Below are positions 1 through 6,540 of a stretch of 8,822 bases of DNA, piece after piece. The stretch is taken from assembly GCA_031285485.1 (NCBI GenBank), contig JAITWC010000081.1:1-8822 (forward strand), written 5' to 3'. The notes under the pieces are model-generated. The model did not search any database. It was not told the DNA's origin and worked only from the letters and a program-made list of their open reading frames with translations. The stretch comes from Alistipes sp. (lineage in GTDB: Bacteria; Bacteroidota; Bacteroidia; Bacteroidales; Rikenellaceae). Positions within the stretch are counted from its first letter, which is position 1. Every line of letters begins with the position of its first letter. The translations under genes were made by a program, and so were the position numbers.

Positions 1-88
1 TTTTTGCGAAGGTCATCACAGCCGCAAAAGGGACATAATATTTGTTCTACATGACGCATAAATGTCGGTTTCTTCTCGATAAAGATAA

Positions 89-250
89 TTATATTTCAGC
101 TACAATGAGGCATCGCCAAAAAATTGTCTCGTGAAAGAAACAGATAACGAAGGACATACGACGACTTATTCTTACACCTATGATTCAGACGGCTATCCGA
201 CCGAAATACGCAAACATGAAAATGGTGGTGAGTATTATCGTAAATATATT
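89..250 (+). pseudogene. C-terminal remnant of a DUF4595-like repeat lipoprotein gene
   Basis: The + strand frame opens after a TAA at 86-88 and reads LYFSYNEASPKNCLVKETD, then NEGHTTTYSYTYDSDGYPTE, then IRKHENGGEYYRKYI. The alternating Tyr/Thr strands and the YTYDSDGYPTEI motif resemble the last repeats of secreted Bacteroidetes DUF4595-type proteins, and more loosely RHS/YD repeats. No start codon or signal peptide is present, and bases 1-88 have stops in all three + frames, so the 5' part is missing or frameshifted. A GTG at 131 could start a short frame but has no clear ribosome binding site. No stop follows the similarity. The frame runs on through unrelated sequence to a TAA at 377-379, inside the tRNA gene, so the original stop also seems lost. 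The low GC differs from the genes beyond 640. The family call is from memory of the motif, and the function of such proteins is mostly unknown. Confidence 0.5.
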
Positions 251-341
251 AGACCTCTTACCCTTATGTTTACCCTCGCAAGGAAAAAGGTATTTGTTTA
301 CACTCTAAAACCCCTCTCAAACAGCTCTCTACTCGCGATTT

Positions 342-414
342 GCCGCAATAGCTCAGTTGGTAGAGTGTTTCACTCGTAATGAAGAGGTCCCCGGTTCAAG
401 TCCGGGTTGCGGCT
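342..414 (+). tRNA. tRNA-Thr (anticodon CGT)
   Basis: A full cloverleaf can be folded by eye. The acceptor stem GCCGCAA (342-348) pairs with TTGCGGC (407-413). The D stem is GCTC/GAGT around AGTTGGTA. The anticodon stem TTTCA/TGAAG (368-372, 380-384) holds the loop CTCGTAA, with CGT at 375-377 reading the Thr codon ACG. The variable loop is AGGTC, and the T arm is CCCGG-TTCAAGT-CCGGG. The discriminator base is T414, followed by CC then G, so the 3' CCA is not encoded and must be added after transcription. All stems pair, with single G-T wobbles in the D and anticodon stems. It appears to be a single-gene transcript, closed by the hairpin at 424-456. I see no convincing TTTG/TAnnTTTG promoter in front of it. 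Confidence 0.96.
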
Positions 415-423
415 CCGGAAATC

Positions 424-456
424 AAAGAGTTACCTTTTGAAGGGTGGCTCTTTTTT
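424..456 (+). terminator. Intrinsic terminator of tRNA-Thr
   Basis: The arm at 424-434 (AAAGAGTTACC) pairs with 443-453 (GGTGGCTCTTT) over 11 bp, including two U-G wobbles, around an 8-base loop. The 3' arm runs into a T tract ending at 456. It begins about 10 bases after the tRNA. In the opposite direction the wobbles become C-A mismatches and no T tract follows, so it works as a terminator only on the + strand. Confidence 0.85.
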
Positions 457-637
457 ATTGGGGGGATGGGCTTTGGAGAGGGGTTTGAGGGTTGAAACTT
501 GCCCAAAAGAGCAAAAGCCGATATGTAAGCACGGGCGTAACTTTGCCAATAGGTTCATTATCACCTGAAAGACGGAAACAACACCATCTTTGGTATAAAT
601 TTCACCGGAACCACATTAATTCGGCAATCCCCCGAAA

Positions 638-1921
638 TCAAAGCGACAGGCGCAGGCCGAGGCGGAGGCCGAAGTTGAGCGGACGGTCTTTCCACACCGT
701 CACCACGCTGCTGCCGTTGTCGAAGTGGTAGTCCACTCCCGGCTCGGCGTAGAGGCCCACCGTCGGCGTGAAGTCGTAGCCCACGCCCGCCGAACCCCTC
801 ACCGACCACTGCACCCGGGGATCGGTCACGGAACCTTCCCTCATCGACCCGCCCGGGCCCGAGGGCACGGCACCGCTTGCCGTCACTCTGCCCGCCACGC
901 TCCCGGCCGCCTGGCCGCCCGCCGACAGGTAGACCGACAGGCCGCCGGGACTGCGCCACAGGTCGAACCGGACGTCGAGCGGAATGCCGATGTAGTGCAA
1001 AACCTGCTCGTAGGAGCCGGAGTAGAGGCCGGTGCTGGTCTTGAATGTCGTCGCGAGACGGGTGTAGGTCACCCCTCCGGCGAGGCTCCACCTTTCGCCC
1101 ACGCCGTGGCCCACCGACACGCCGAACGTCACGGGCAGGCTGTGTTTCACGTTGTTGAAGACCGACCGGTTCACCGAGCCGGGAGCGGTGTTCGACGAAG
1201 AGGCGAGGGCGTCCGATGGAGAGTGGGAACCGGACCCTGTGAAAGCCGAGTACATGTCGGGAGCGTCTTTCCTGCGATCGAAAGTCATATCGCTCCGCGA
1301 GCCGGTCACCGCGCCGTTCGAGGCGTAGAGGCCCGTCTGCCACTTATCCCGGCCGCGAGACTTGCGTGGCCGGGCCGTGGCCGGGGCTTCGACGGCAAAG
1401 TATTGCTCGTAGGCGGGGCGCTCACGGCGGGGTTCCGCGGAGTTCTCGCGGCGTGGCTCCGGTTCGGGGGCCTCTTCCGGGACTGTTTCCGGGGCCACCA
1501 CGGGGGGCGCTTCCGGTACTGTTTCGGGAATCGCCTCGATGATCGTCTCCGGGGTCGTACCGGCGATCGTGCCGGTGAAAGTCCGCGGCGTTTCGGCGAC
1601 GTGATTTACGACAGTATCCACAACCGGCCCGACAACACGTTCGGGCGTCCCGGTGTTATATTCACCGGCGGAGGTGGGATCGACGGCCACCATCGCCGCG
1701 GGATCGCCCGTCCGCCCGCCGAAATCAACAAGCAGCAGCAGCGCCGCCACGGCAGCCGCGGCGCCCGAACCTATGCTCCGAAACATGCGTCGGCGGCGGC
1801 GCGACAGAGCCTCCGCCCGGCGATCCATTTCCCGTTCGATAGCATTCCACAGCCCCTCGGGCGGAGTTTCGCCGTGGTGTTCCATCTTTTGCCTGAGGCT
1901 ATCCGACCATCTGTTATCCAT
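638..1921 (-). CDS. Trans-envelope anti-sigma-like protein with C-terminal outer-membrane beta-barrel
   Basis: A 427-residue protein, probably the regulator of the sigma factor encoded just upstream. Residues 1-49 are charged and cytoplasmic, with WNAIEREMDRR at 25-35 followed by an Arg-rich stretch (40-48). One hydrophobic helix follows at about 50-67 (AAAAVAALLLLV). Residues 70-190 are a Pro/Glu/Thr-rich periplasmic spacer, and 195-427 look like alternating beta strands of an OMP_b-brl/PorT-like barrel. LHYIGIPLDVRF (308-319) and GLYAEPGVDYHFDNGS (389-404) are typical of that family in Bacteroidetes. The start ATG lies inside the end of the sigma gene (8-bp overlap), which implies translational coupling. 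No clear terminator follows the stop. The layout is seen in the sequence. The anti-sigma role comes from gene order and family resemblance, and no FecR or zinc-binding anti-sigma motif is visible. The C-terminal residue is Leu rather than the usual aromatic. Confidence 0.85.
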   Translation of the reverse strand: MDNRWSDSLRQKMEHHGETPPEGLWNAIEREMDRRAEALSRRRRRMFRSIGSGAAAAVAALLLLVDFGGRTGDPAAMVAVDPTSAGEYNTGTPERVVGPVVDTVVNHVAETPRTFTGTIAGTTPETIIEAIPETVPEAPPVVAPETVPEEAPEPEPRRENSAEPRRERPAYEQYFAVEAPATARPRKSRGRDKWQTGLYASNGAVTGSRSDMTFDRRKDAPDMYSAFTGSGSHSPSDALASSSNTAPGSVNRSVFNNVKHSLPVTFGVSVGHGVGERWSLAGGVTYTRLATTFKTSTGLYSGSYEQVLHYIGIPLDVRFDLWRSPGGLSVYLSAGGQAAGSVAGRVTASGAVPSGPGGSMREGSVTDPRVQWSVRGSAGVGYDFTPTVGLYAEPGVDYHFDNGSSVVTVWKDRPLNFGLRLGLRLSL

Positions 1922-2489
1922 AGTTTTGTTTCTCGTTTTTCAGTACATACTCCTTTATTCTGCGGGCCAGCATGCCGCGTGCCCGGTGGAATTGCGAGGC
2001 CGACGAGCTCTCGGCTATACCCAGCGTCGAGGCGATCTCGCGGTGGCTCTTCTGCTCGAAGACAAAGAGATTGAACACCGTCCTGTATCCGTCGGGCAGG
2101 GCGCGGATCATCTCCATTACCACCGCCGCCGGCACCGACTCGTGATCGGGCCGCTCGTCGGCGTCCGTGTCGCCCCAACTTTCGGCGATCATCGGCAGGG
2201 GCGCTCTTTTCCTCGCCTCAAGATGTCTGAGCGACTCGTTGACCACTATCTTCGTCGCCCACGCCCTGAGCGCTCCGGGGCCCCGGTATTCGAACCGGCC
2301 CATCGATCCGAAGATCTTGATGAAACTGTCCTGCAACACATCCTTCACGTCGTCGCGCGCCGTCACGTACCTCGAACACACCACCGTGAGGTATCCCGAG
2401 TAGTCGTCGTAAAACATCCTCATGGCGGCTCTGTCGCCCTCGGCCATTCTCGTGACAAGATCTATTTCCCTGTTGTGGTCGTTCGTCAT
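1914..2489 (-). CDS. ECF-type RNA polymerase sigma factor (sigma-70 family)
   Basis: A 191-residue sigma factor that would direct RNA polymerase to envelope- or stress-related promoters. The sigma-2 region covers about 23-91: FYDDYSGYLTVVCSRYV, then DDVKDVLQDSFIKIF (46-60), which binds core polymerase, then WATKIVVNESLRHL (77-90). A short acidic linker follows at about 100-120. Sigma-4 covers about 124-178, with LPDGYRTVFNLFVFE and a helix-turn-helix around HREIASTLGIAESSSASQFH (149-168). The frame is open upstream to 2681, with another ATG at 2534. That ATG overlaps the -7 element at 2521-2528 and would lie before the transcript start, so the ATG at 2489 is preferred; it gives the normal ECF length. 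No Shine-Dalgarno sequence is evident, as is usual in this phylum. The gene overlaps the anti-sigma gene by 8 bp, so the two form an operon. The target regulon is unknown. Confidence 0.94.
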   Translation of the reverse strand: MTNDHNREIDLVTRMAEGDRAAMRMFYDDYSGYLTVVCSRYVTARDDVKDVLQDSFIKIFGSMGRFEYRGPGALRAWATKIVVNESLRHLEARKRAPLPMIAESWGDTDADERPDHESVPAAVVMEMIRALPDGYRTVFNLFVFEQKSHREIASTLGIAESSSASQFHRARGMLARRIKEYVLKNEKQNYG

Positions 2490-2520
2490 CACCGGGTTTA
2501 CGGGTTGGTTGTACAGGCCC

Positions 2521-2551
2521 CAAAGATACGACATAATTCCATGATCCCGAA
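2521..2551 (-). promoter_or_regulatory. Bacteroidetes-type promoter of the sigma/anti-sigma operon
   Basis: Read on the - strand, TTCG (2551-2548, one change from TTTG) is followed after 19 bp by TATCTTTG (2528-2521), which matches TAnnTTTG. Transcription would begin near 2512-2516, leaving a leader of about 25 bases before the ATG at 2489. This placement rules against the upstream in-frame ATG at 2534 for the main transcript. Confidence 0.65.
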
Positions 2552-2651
2552 TCTCCGTGCTTACCGTGTACCCGACAGGTAAATCGCCCGGAGGGTGAAA
2601 TCTTGCATGGAGGTGCAAAAAAATTGTACCCCGCACACTGTCGGCCCTCGT

Positions 2652-2705
2652 AGTCGGCCGACAAATGGAACCGGGAGGCATCGCAGTTCCTATTGTCGGC
2701 CGACA
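2652..2705. repeat. Large imperfect inverted repeat with two GTCGGCCGAC palindromes
   Basis: Two copies of the 10-bp palindrome GTCGGCCGAC lie at 2653-2662 and 2695-2704. The flanks are also inverted. GTCGGCCGACAA (2653-2664) matches the reverse complement of 2693-2704, then after a 2-base mismatch GGAAC (2667-2671) matches GTTCC (2686-2690). The result is a stem of about 19 bases with a 14-base loop. A further half copy, TGTCGGCC, sits at 2639-2646. No T tract follows on either strand, so it is not an ordinary terminator. It lies about 100-175 bp upstream of the sigma-operon promoter and could be an operator, a cruciform or a mobile-element remnant. Confidence 0.75.
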
Positions 2706-2744
2706 GATCCCCCGCCGGCGCTTCGCCTCCCGTCCGGAATGACG

Positions 2745-2776
2745 AAAAAACGGGCCCCGACAGAGATCGGAGCCCG
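2745..2776 (-). terminator. Intrinsic terminator after the NIPSNAP gene
   Basis: On the - strand CGGGCTCCGA (2776-2767) pairs with TCGGGGCCCG (2760-2751), a 10-bp stem with one U-G wobble and a 6-base loop. Six T residues follow at 2750-2745. It lies 24 bases past the stop codon of the NIPSNAP gene and probably ends the ppdK-NIPSNAP transcript. A small extra hairpin, TTCACA/TGTGAA (2778-2783 with 2788-2793), lies between stop and terminator. Confidence 0.9.
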
Positions 2777-2799
2777 CTTCACATGACTGTGAACCCGCA

Positions 2800-3588
2800 C
2801 TAATATTTCGAATAGGGAAGCGGGGTGAGCAGACGGATCACGTTGTCGGTCGCCGTGTGGGCGTACTCCGGCATCCTCGACATGCGCCGCCACTCGGGAT
2901 GGGCGCCGAACCTGTTCCACGCCTCGCGCCGCGTGTCGGCGTCCTTGTACCATGTCAGGTAGGTGAGCGACGGCATTCGCGTGCCGGCCAGCGTGCGGCT
3001 GTAAAAGACACCGTTGACTCCCGTCTCCCTGAAAATGTCGATCTCGCCGTTTTCGAACATGTGGATCTTCCGCTCGTTGGCCTCGATGTTGGGACTGCGG
3101 TAGATGCGGAACTCCAGAAGCCCGCGGTCGGCTGCCGGACGGGCGAGCCGCGGGTGGCTGTCGAGCGCCTCGCACAGGTAGGTCTCGAAGTTCGTATAGT
3201 TGGGATTTGTCGCCGACGCGTCGAAATAGGCGGCGGCACCGGCCATAAAAGCGGCGTCTTCCCTCACGAGGCGGTTCACGCGGCGGAAAGTTTCGAGATC
3301 GGGCCAGGCAAAGAAAAGATAGCGCGCTCCGTTCGGGAATTCGGAATAGCTTTCGGCGGGAGAGAACGCCCCGACTTCGATGCCGTGGCGGCCGTAAGCC
3401 GGGATCAGCCGGTCGCGGAAAAAGGCGTCGAGCGCGGCGGCATCGGCCTCCGGCGCGAGGGTGTATATCCTCCATTCGTAGATTTCCGGGACGGGTGCAA
3501 CCCCAATGAGGTTTTGCGCGTTCGCGGAAAGGGATGCAAGGCACGCCGCGGCGCACACGAGCAGGGAGATGATTGATGTTTTTTTCAT
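2800..3588 (-). CDS. Secreted two-domain NIPSNAP family protein
   Basis: A 262-residue protein starting at MKKTSII. The signal peptide has a hydrophobic core at 5-20 and a likely cut after ANA (22-24), so it is exported to the periplasm or beyond; no lipobox is seen. The first NIPSNAP domain starts at EIYEWRIYTLAPEADA (35-50) and runs to about 140. The second starts at LLEFRIYRSPNIEANERK (157-174) and ends with NVIRLLTPLPYSKY, a typical NIPSNAP tail. The family has a ferredoxin-like alpha/beta barrel fold, and its bacterial members have no settled activity, so none is assigned. The frame is open upstream to 3693, inside ppdK, but the ATG at 3588 gives the signal peptide. It starts 38 bp after the ppdK stop with no visible promoter or terminator between them, so co-transcription is likely. 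Confidence 0.88.
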   Translation of the reverse strand: MKKTSIISLLVCAAACLASLSANAQNLIGVAPVPEIYEWRIYTLAPEADAAALDAFFRDRLIPAYGRHGIEVGAFSPAESYSEFPNGARYLFFAWPDLETFRRVNRLVREDAAFMAGAAAYFDASATNPNYTNFETYLCEALDSHPRLARPAADRGLLEFRIYRSPNIEANERKIHMFENGEIDIFRETGVNGVFYSRTLAGTRMPSLTYLTWYKDADTRREAWNRFGAHPEWRRMSRMPEYAHTATDNVIRLLTPLPYSKY

Positions 3589-3626
3589 GATCGTAATACA
3601 GATTTCAGTGTCTTTAAAACTCGGGA

Positions 3627-6353
3627 TCACTGTTCGCTCAGCGCGGCGTGGGCGGCGGAGAGTTTCGCGATGGGCACGCGGAACGGCGAGCACGACACGT
3701 AGTTGAGCCCGGCGAAGTGGCAGAACTCCACCGACGAAGGTTCACCGCCGTGTTCGCCGCAGATGCCGCACTTGAGGTGGTCCTTCGCGCCGCGACCTTT
3801 GAACACCGCCTCGCGGATCAGCTGGCCAACGCCGTTGCGGTCGAGGATCTGGAACGGGTCGGCTTTCAGGATGCCCTTTGCTAGGTACACCGGCAGGAAT
3901 TTGCCGATGTCGTCGCGCGAGAAACCCAGCGTCATCTGCGTCAGGTCGTTGGTGCCGAACGAGAAGAAGTCGGCAACCTCGGCGATCTGGTCGGCGGTGA
4001 CGGCCGCGCGCGGAACCTCGATCATCGTCCCGACCATGTATTCGATGCTGTCGTTGCGTTCGGCGAACACAGCCTGGGCGGTTTCGTCGATTATGTTCTT
4101 CTGATAGCGCAGCTCCTTGTGGTTGCCCACGAGCGGCACCATGATCTCGACGTGGACGGGGGTGCCGTCCTTGCGCACGTTCATCGCGGCCTCGATTATG
4201 GCACGGGTCTGCATCTCGGTGATCTCGGGATAGGTGTTTCCGAGGCGTGTTCCGCGGTGGCCCAGCATGGGATTGACTTCGGAGAGCGACTCGACCTTGG
4301 CGGCGATCTTTTCGTAAGACACCTTCATCTCCCTGGCCAATTCGCGCTGCTCTTTCTCGAAGTGGGGCACGAACTCGTGGAGGGGCGGGTCGAGCAGGCG
4401 CACGGTGACGGGATATCCGTTCATGATCTTGAACAGCGCCTCGAAGTCGCCCCTCTGCATGGGCAGAAGTTTGGCCAGGGCCACGCGGCGTCCGTCCTCG
4501 TCGTCGGCGAGGATCATCTCGCGCACGGCCATGATGCGGTCGCCCTCGAAGAACATGTGTTCGGTGCGGCACAGGCCTATACCTTCGGCGCCGAACTCGA
4601 ACGCCTGTTGCGCGTCGCGCGGGGTGTCGGCGTTGGCGCGTACTTTCATCGTGGCGTACTTGCTGGCGAGTTCCATCAGTTTGCCGAAGTCTCCCGAGAG
4701 CGAAGGAGCAACGGTGTCGACCTTGCCCAGATACACCTCGCCGGTCGAGCCGTTGAGCGACACCCAGTCGCCTTCCTTTATCACGAGGTCGCCCACTTTC
4801 GCGGTGCGGACCTTGTAGTCGATCTCGATCTCGCCCGCGCCGCTCACACAGCACTTGCCCATGCCGCGGGCGACGACGGCCGCGTGGGAGGTCATCCCTC
4901 CGCGGGCGGTGAGGATACCTGCCGCGTCGTTCATGCCGGCGAGGTCTTCGGGCGAGGTTTCGATGCGCACGAGGATGGCGCGGGTGCCCTTTTCGAGCGA
5001 AGCCTCGGCGTCGCCGGCAAAGAACACCACCGGCCCCGTGGCGGCACCCGGCGAGGCGGGCAGCCCCTTGGTGATGACCTTTGCGTGGGAGATGGCGCTC
5101 TTGTCGAATATCGGGTGGAGCAGTTCGTCGAGTTTTGCGGGTTCGCAGCGCCTGACGGCTGTCTTTTCGTCGATCAGTCCCTCGGCCAGCATGTCCATGG
5201 CTATCTTCACCATCGCGGCGCCGGTGCGTTTTCCGCTGCGGCACTGGAGCATCCACAGTTTGCCGTCCTGAATGGTGAACTCGATGTCCTGCATGTCGGT
5301 GAAGTAGGTTTCCAGATGGTGCTGGATGTCCCACAACTCTTTATAGATACCGGGCATGATCTCCTCCAGCGATGGAAACTTAGACGCACGGTCGGCTTCG
5401 CTCACTTTCTGCGCTACCGCCCAGCGTTTCGAACCTTCGAGGGTGATCTGCTGCGGGGTGCGGATGCCGGCCACGACGTCCTCGCCCTGGGCGTTCACCA
5501 GATACTCGCCGTTGAAGAGGTTTTCGCCCGTGGCGGCGTCGCGCGAGAAGGCCACGCCGGTCGCCGAATTGGAGCCCATGTTGCCGAATACCATAGCCTG
5601 GACATTGACGGCGGTGCCCCACTCGGCGGGAATGTTGTTGAGCTTGCGGTAGAGAATGGCGCGTGCATTCATCCACGACCCGAACACGGCCATCACCGCG
5701 CCCCAGAGCTGTTCCCACGGATCGGTGGGGAAGTCGCGTCCGGTCTGTTTCTTGACGGCGGCCTTGAACCTGGTCACGAGTTCCCTGAGGTCATCGGTGG
5801 TGAGGTCGGTGTCGTTGGCCACGCCGCGGGCTTTCTTCATGTGGTCGATGATCTCCTCGAACGGGTCCTCGTCCTCTTTGCTTTGCGGTTTCATGTCGAG
5901 CACCACGTCGCCGTACATCTGCACGAAGCGGCGGTACGAGTCCCACGCGAAGCGGGGGTTACCGCTCAGTTTGGAGATAGCTTCGACGGCGGCGTCGTTC
6001 ATCCCCAGGTTGAGGATGGTGTCCATCATGCCGGGCATGGACGCACGGGCGCCGGAGCGCACCGACACGAGCAGCGGCATGGTCTTGTCGCCGAACCTGC
6101 GGCCGGTGAGCTCTTCGACCCCCTTCATCGCCTTTTCGACTTCGGGCCGGAGCAGTGCCACCACCCTGTCGCGGCCGTCCTTGTAGTACTCGGCGCACAC
6201 GTCCGTGGTGATTGTGAACCCCGGGGGCACCGGAATACCGATCTTGTTCATTTCGGCCAGGTTGGCACCTTTGCCACCGAGCAGCTCCTTCATTTTGCCG
6301 TTTCCCTCGGCGGCTTTGTTGCCGAAGGTGTAGACTCTTTTAGTGTTAGGCAT
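3627..6353 (-). CDS. ppdK: Pyruvate, phosphate dikinase
   Basis: A 908-residue cytosolic enzyme that interconverts pyruvate, ATP and phosphate with PEP, AMP and pyrophosphate. In anaerobic gut bacteria it links glycolysis or gluconeogenesis to pyrophosphate. The N-terminal ATP-grasp domain shows LLGGKGANLAEM (24-35) and SVRSGARASMPGMMDT (97-112). The swivelling phosphohistidine domain shows GGMTSHAAVVARG (485-497) with catalytic His490 and the Thr488 that regulatory kinases target in some organisms. The C-terminal PEP/pyruvate barrel shows HVEIMVPLV (734-742), FGTNDLTQMTLGFSRDD (799-815) and CGICGEHGGEPSSVEF (862-877) with catalytic Cys865. Length and motifs fit an intact enzyme, and the CGICGEHGG motif and overall layout separate it from PEP synthase. 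A well-formed promoter lies upstream, and the NIPSNAP gene follows after 38 bp. The long open frame antisense to it (4119-6365) is a GC-rich shadow. Confidence 0.98.
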   Translation of the reverse strand: MPNTKRVYTFGNKAAEGNGKMKELLGGKGANLAEMNKIGIPVPPGFTITTDVCAEYYKDGRDRVVALLRPEVEKAMKGVEELTGRRFGDKTMPLLVSVRSGARASMPGMMDTILNLGMNDAAVEAISKLSGNPRFAWDSYRRFVQMYGDVVLDMKPQSKEDEDPFEEIIDHMKKARGVANDTDLTTDDLRELVTRFKAAVKKQTGRDFPTDPWEQLWGAVMAVFGSWMNARAILYRKLNNIPAEWGTAVNVQAMVFGNMGSNSATGVAFSRDAATGENLFNGEYLVNAQGEDVVAGIRTPQQITLEGSKRWAVAQKVSEADRASKFPSLEEIMPGIYKELWDIQHHLETYFTDMQDIEFTIQDGKLWMLQCRSGKRTGAAMVKIAMDMLAEGLIDEKTAVRRCEPAKLDELLHPIFDKSAISHAKVITKGLPASPGAATGPVVFFAGDAEASLEKGTRAILVRIETSPEDLAGMNDAAGILTARGGMTSHAAVVARGMGKCCVSGAGEIEIDYKVRTAKVGDLVIKEGDWVSLNGSTGEVYLGKVDTVAPSLSGDFGKLMELASKYATMKVRANADTPRDAQQAFEFGAEGIGLCRTEHMFFEGDRIMAVREMILADDEDGRRVALAKLLPMQRGDFEALFKIMNGYPVTVRLLDPPLHEFVPHFEKEQRELAREMKVSYEKIAAKVESLSEVNPMLGHRGTRLGNTYPEITEMQTRAIIEAAMNVRKDGTPVHVEIMVPLVGNHKELRYQKNIIDETAQAVFAERNDSIEYMVGTMIEVPRAAVTADQIAEVADFFSFGTNDLTQMTLGFSRDDIGKFLPVYLAKGILKADPFQILDRNGVGQLIREAVFKGRGAKDHLKCGICGEHGGEPSSVEFCHFAGLNYVSCSPFRVPIAKLSAAHAALSEQ

Positions 6354-6404
6354 AATTGGTTATAATTATTAGGATTGATGATAGTCGGATTCGAGTGTCG
6401 AGTG

Positions 6405-6436
6405 CAAAAATAATCTTTTTTTGTCGAGAAACCAAA
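6405..6436 (-). promoter_or_regulatory. Promoter of ppdK
   Basis: On the - strand TTTG (6436-6433) is followed after 20 bp by TATTTTTG (6412-6405) and then C. This is an exact match to the Bacteroidetes housekeeping pattern TTTG-(19-21)-TAnnTTTG plus pyrimidine. Transcription would start near 6398, giving an AT-rich leader of about 45 bases before the ATG at 6353. No riboswitch-like structure is evident in that leader. Confidence 0.8.
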
Positions 6437-6540
6437 CCTTTATTCGCCCGTCCCGCCCCGCACCGGGAGAGCGGTTGCCCGCGCCGTTTGTTTATTCGCC
6501 TCGGCGGAATTTTCGGCGGGTAACGGGGCGTCCCGGGCGT
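6437..6540. other. GC-rich intergenic spacer between ppdK promoter and repeat array
   Basis: About 100 bases with many short GC-rich inverted words (CCCG/CGGG, CGCC/GGCG). I see no gene, no promoter consensus on either strand and no terminator. Short open frames here continue into the repeat array and have no coding character. Confidence 0.5.

Noticed and set aside
131..379. Intact 82-residue protein starting at GTG
   Set aside because: Its last 40 or so codons lose all repeat character and end inside the tRNA gene, so this is better read as a gene remnant.
725..2074. 449-codon + strand frame over the anti-sigma and sigma genes
   Set aside because: It is an Arg/His/Gly-rich shadow with no recognisable family, opposite two coupled genes with clear motifs.
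2653..2704. Intrinsic terminator
   Set aside because: The stem is strong but no T tract follows on either strand. A proper terminator for the nearby NIPSNAP gene already exists at 2745-2776.
3589..3626. Separate promoter for the NIPSNAP gene
   Set aside because: The 38-bp gap is AT-rich but contains no TAnnTTTG on the - strand.
4119..6365. 748-codon open frame antisense to ppdK
   Set aside because: It mirrors a gene with unmistakable PPDK motifs. Its composition (His, Val, Gly and Asp rich) is what the reverse frame of GC-rich codons gives, and no domain is recognisable.
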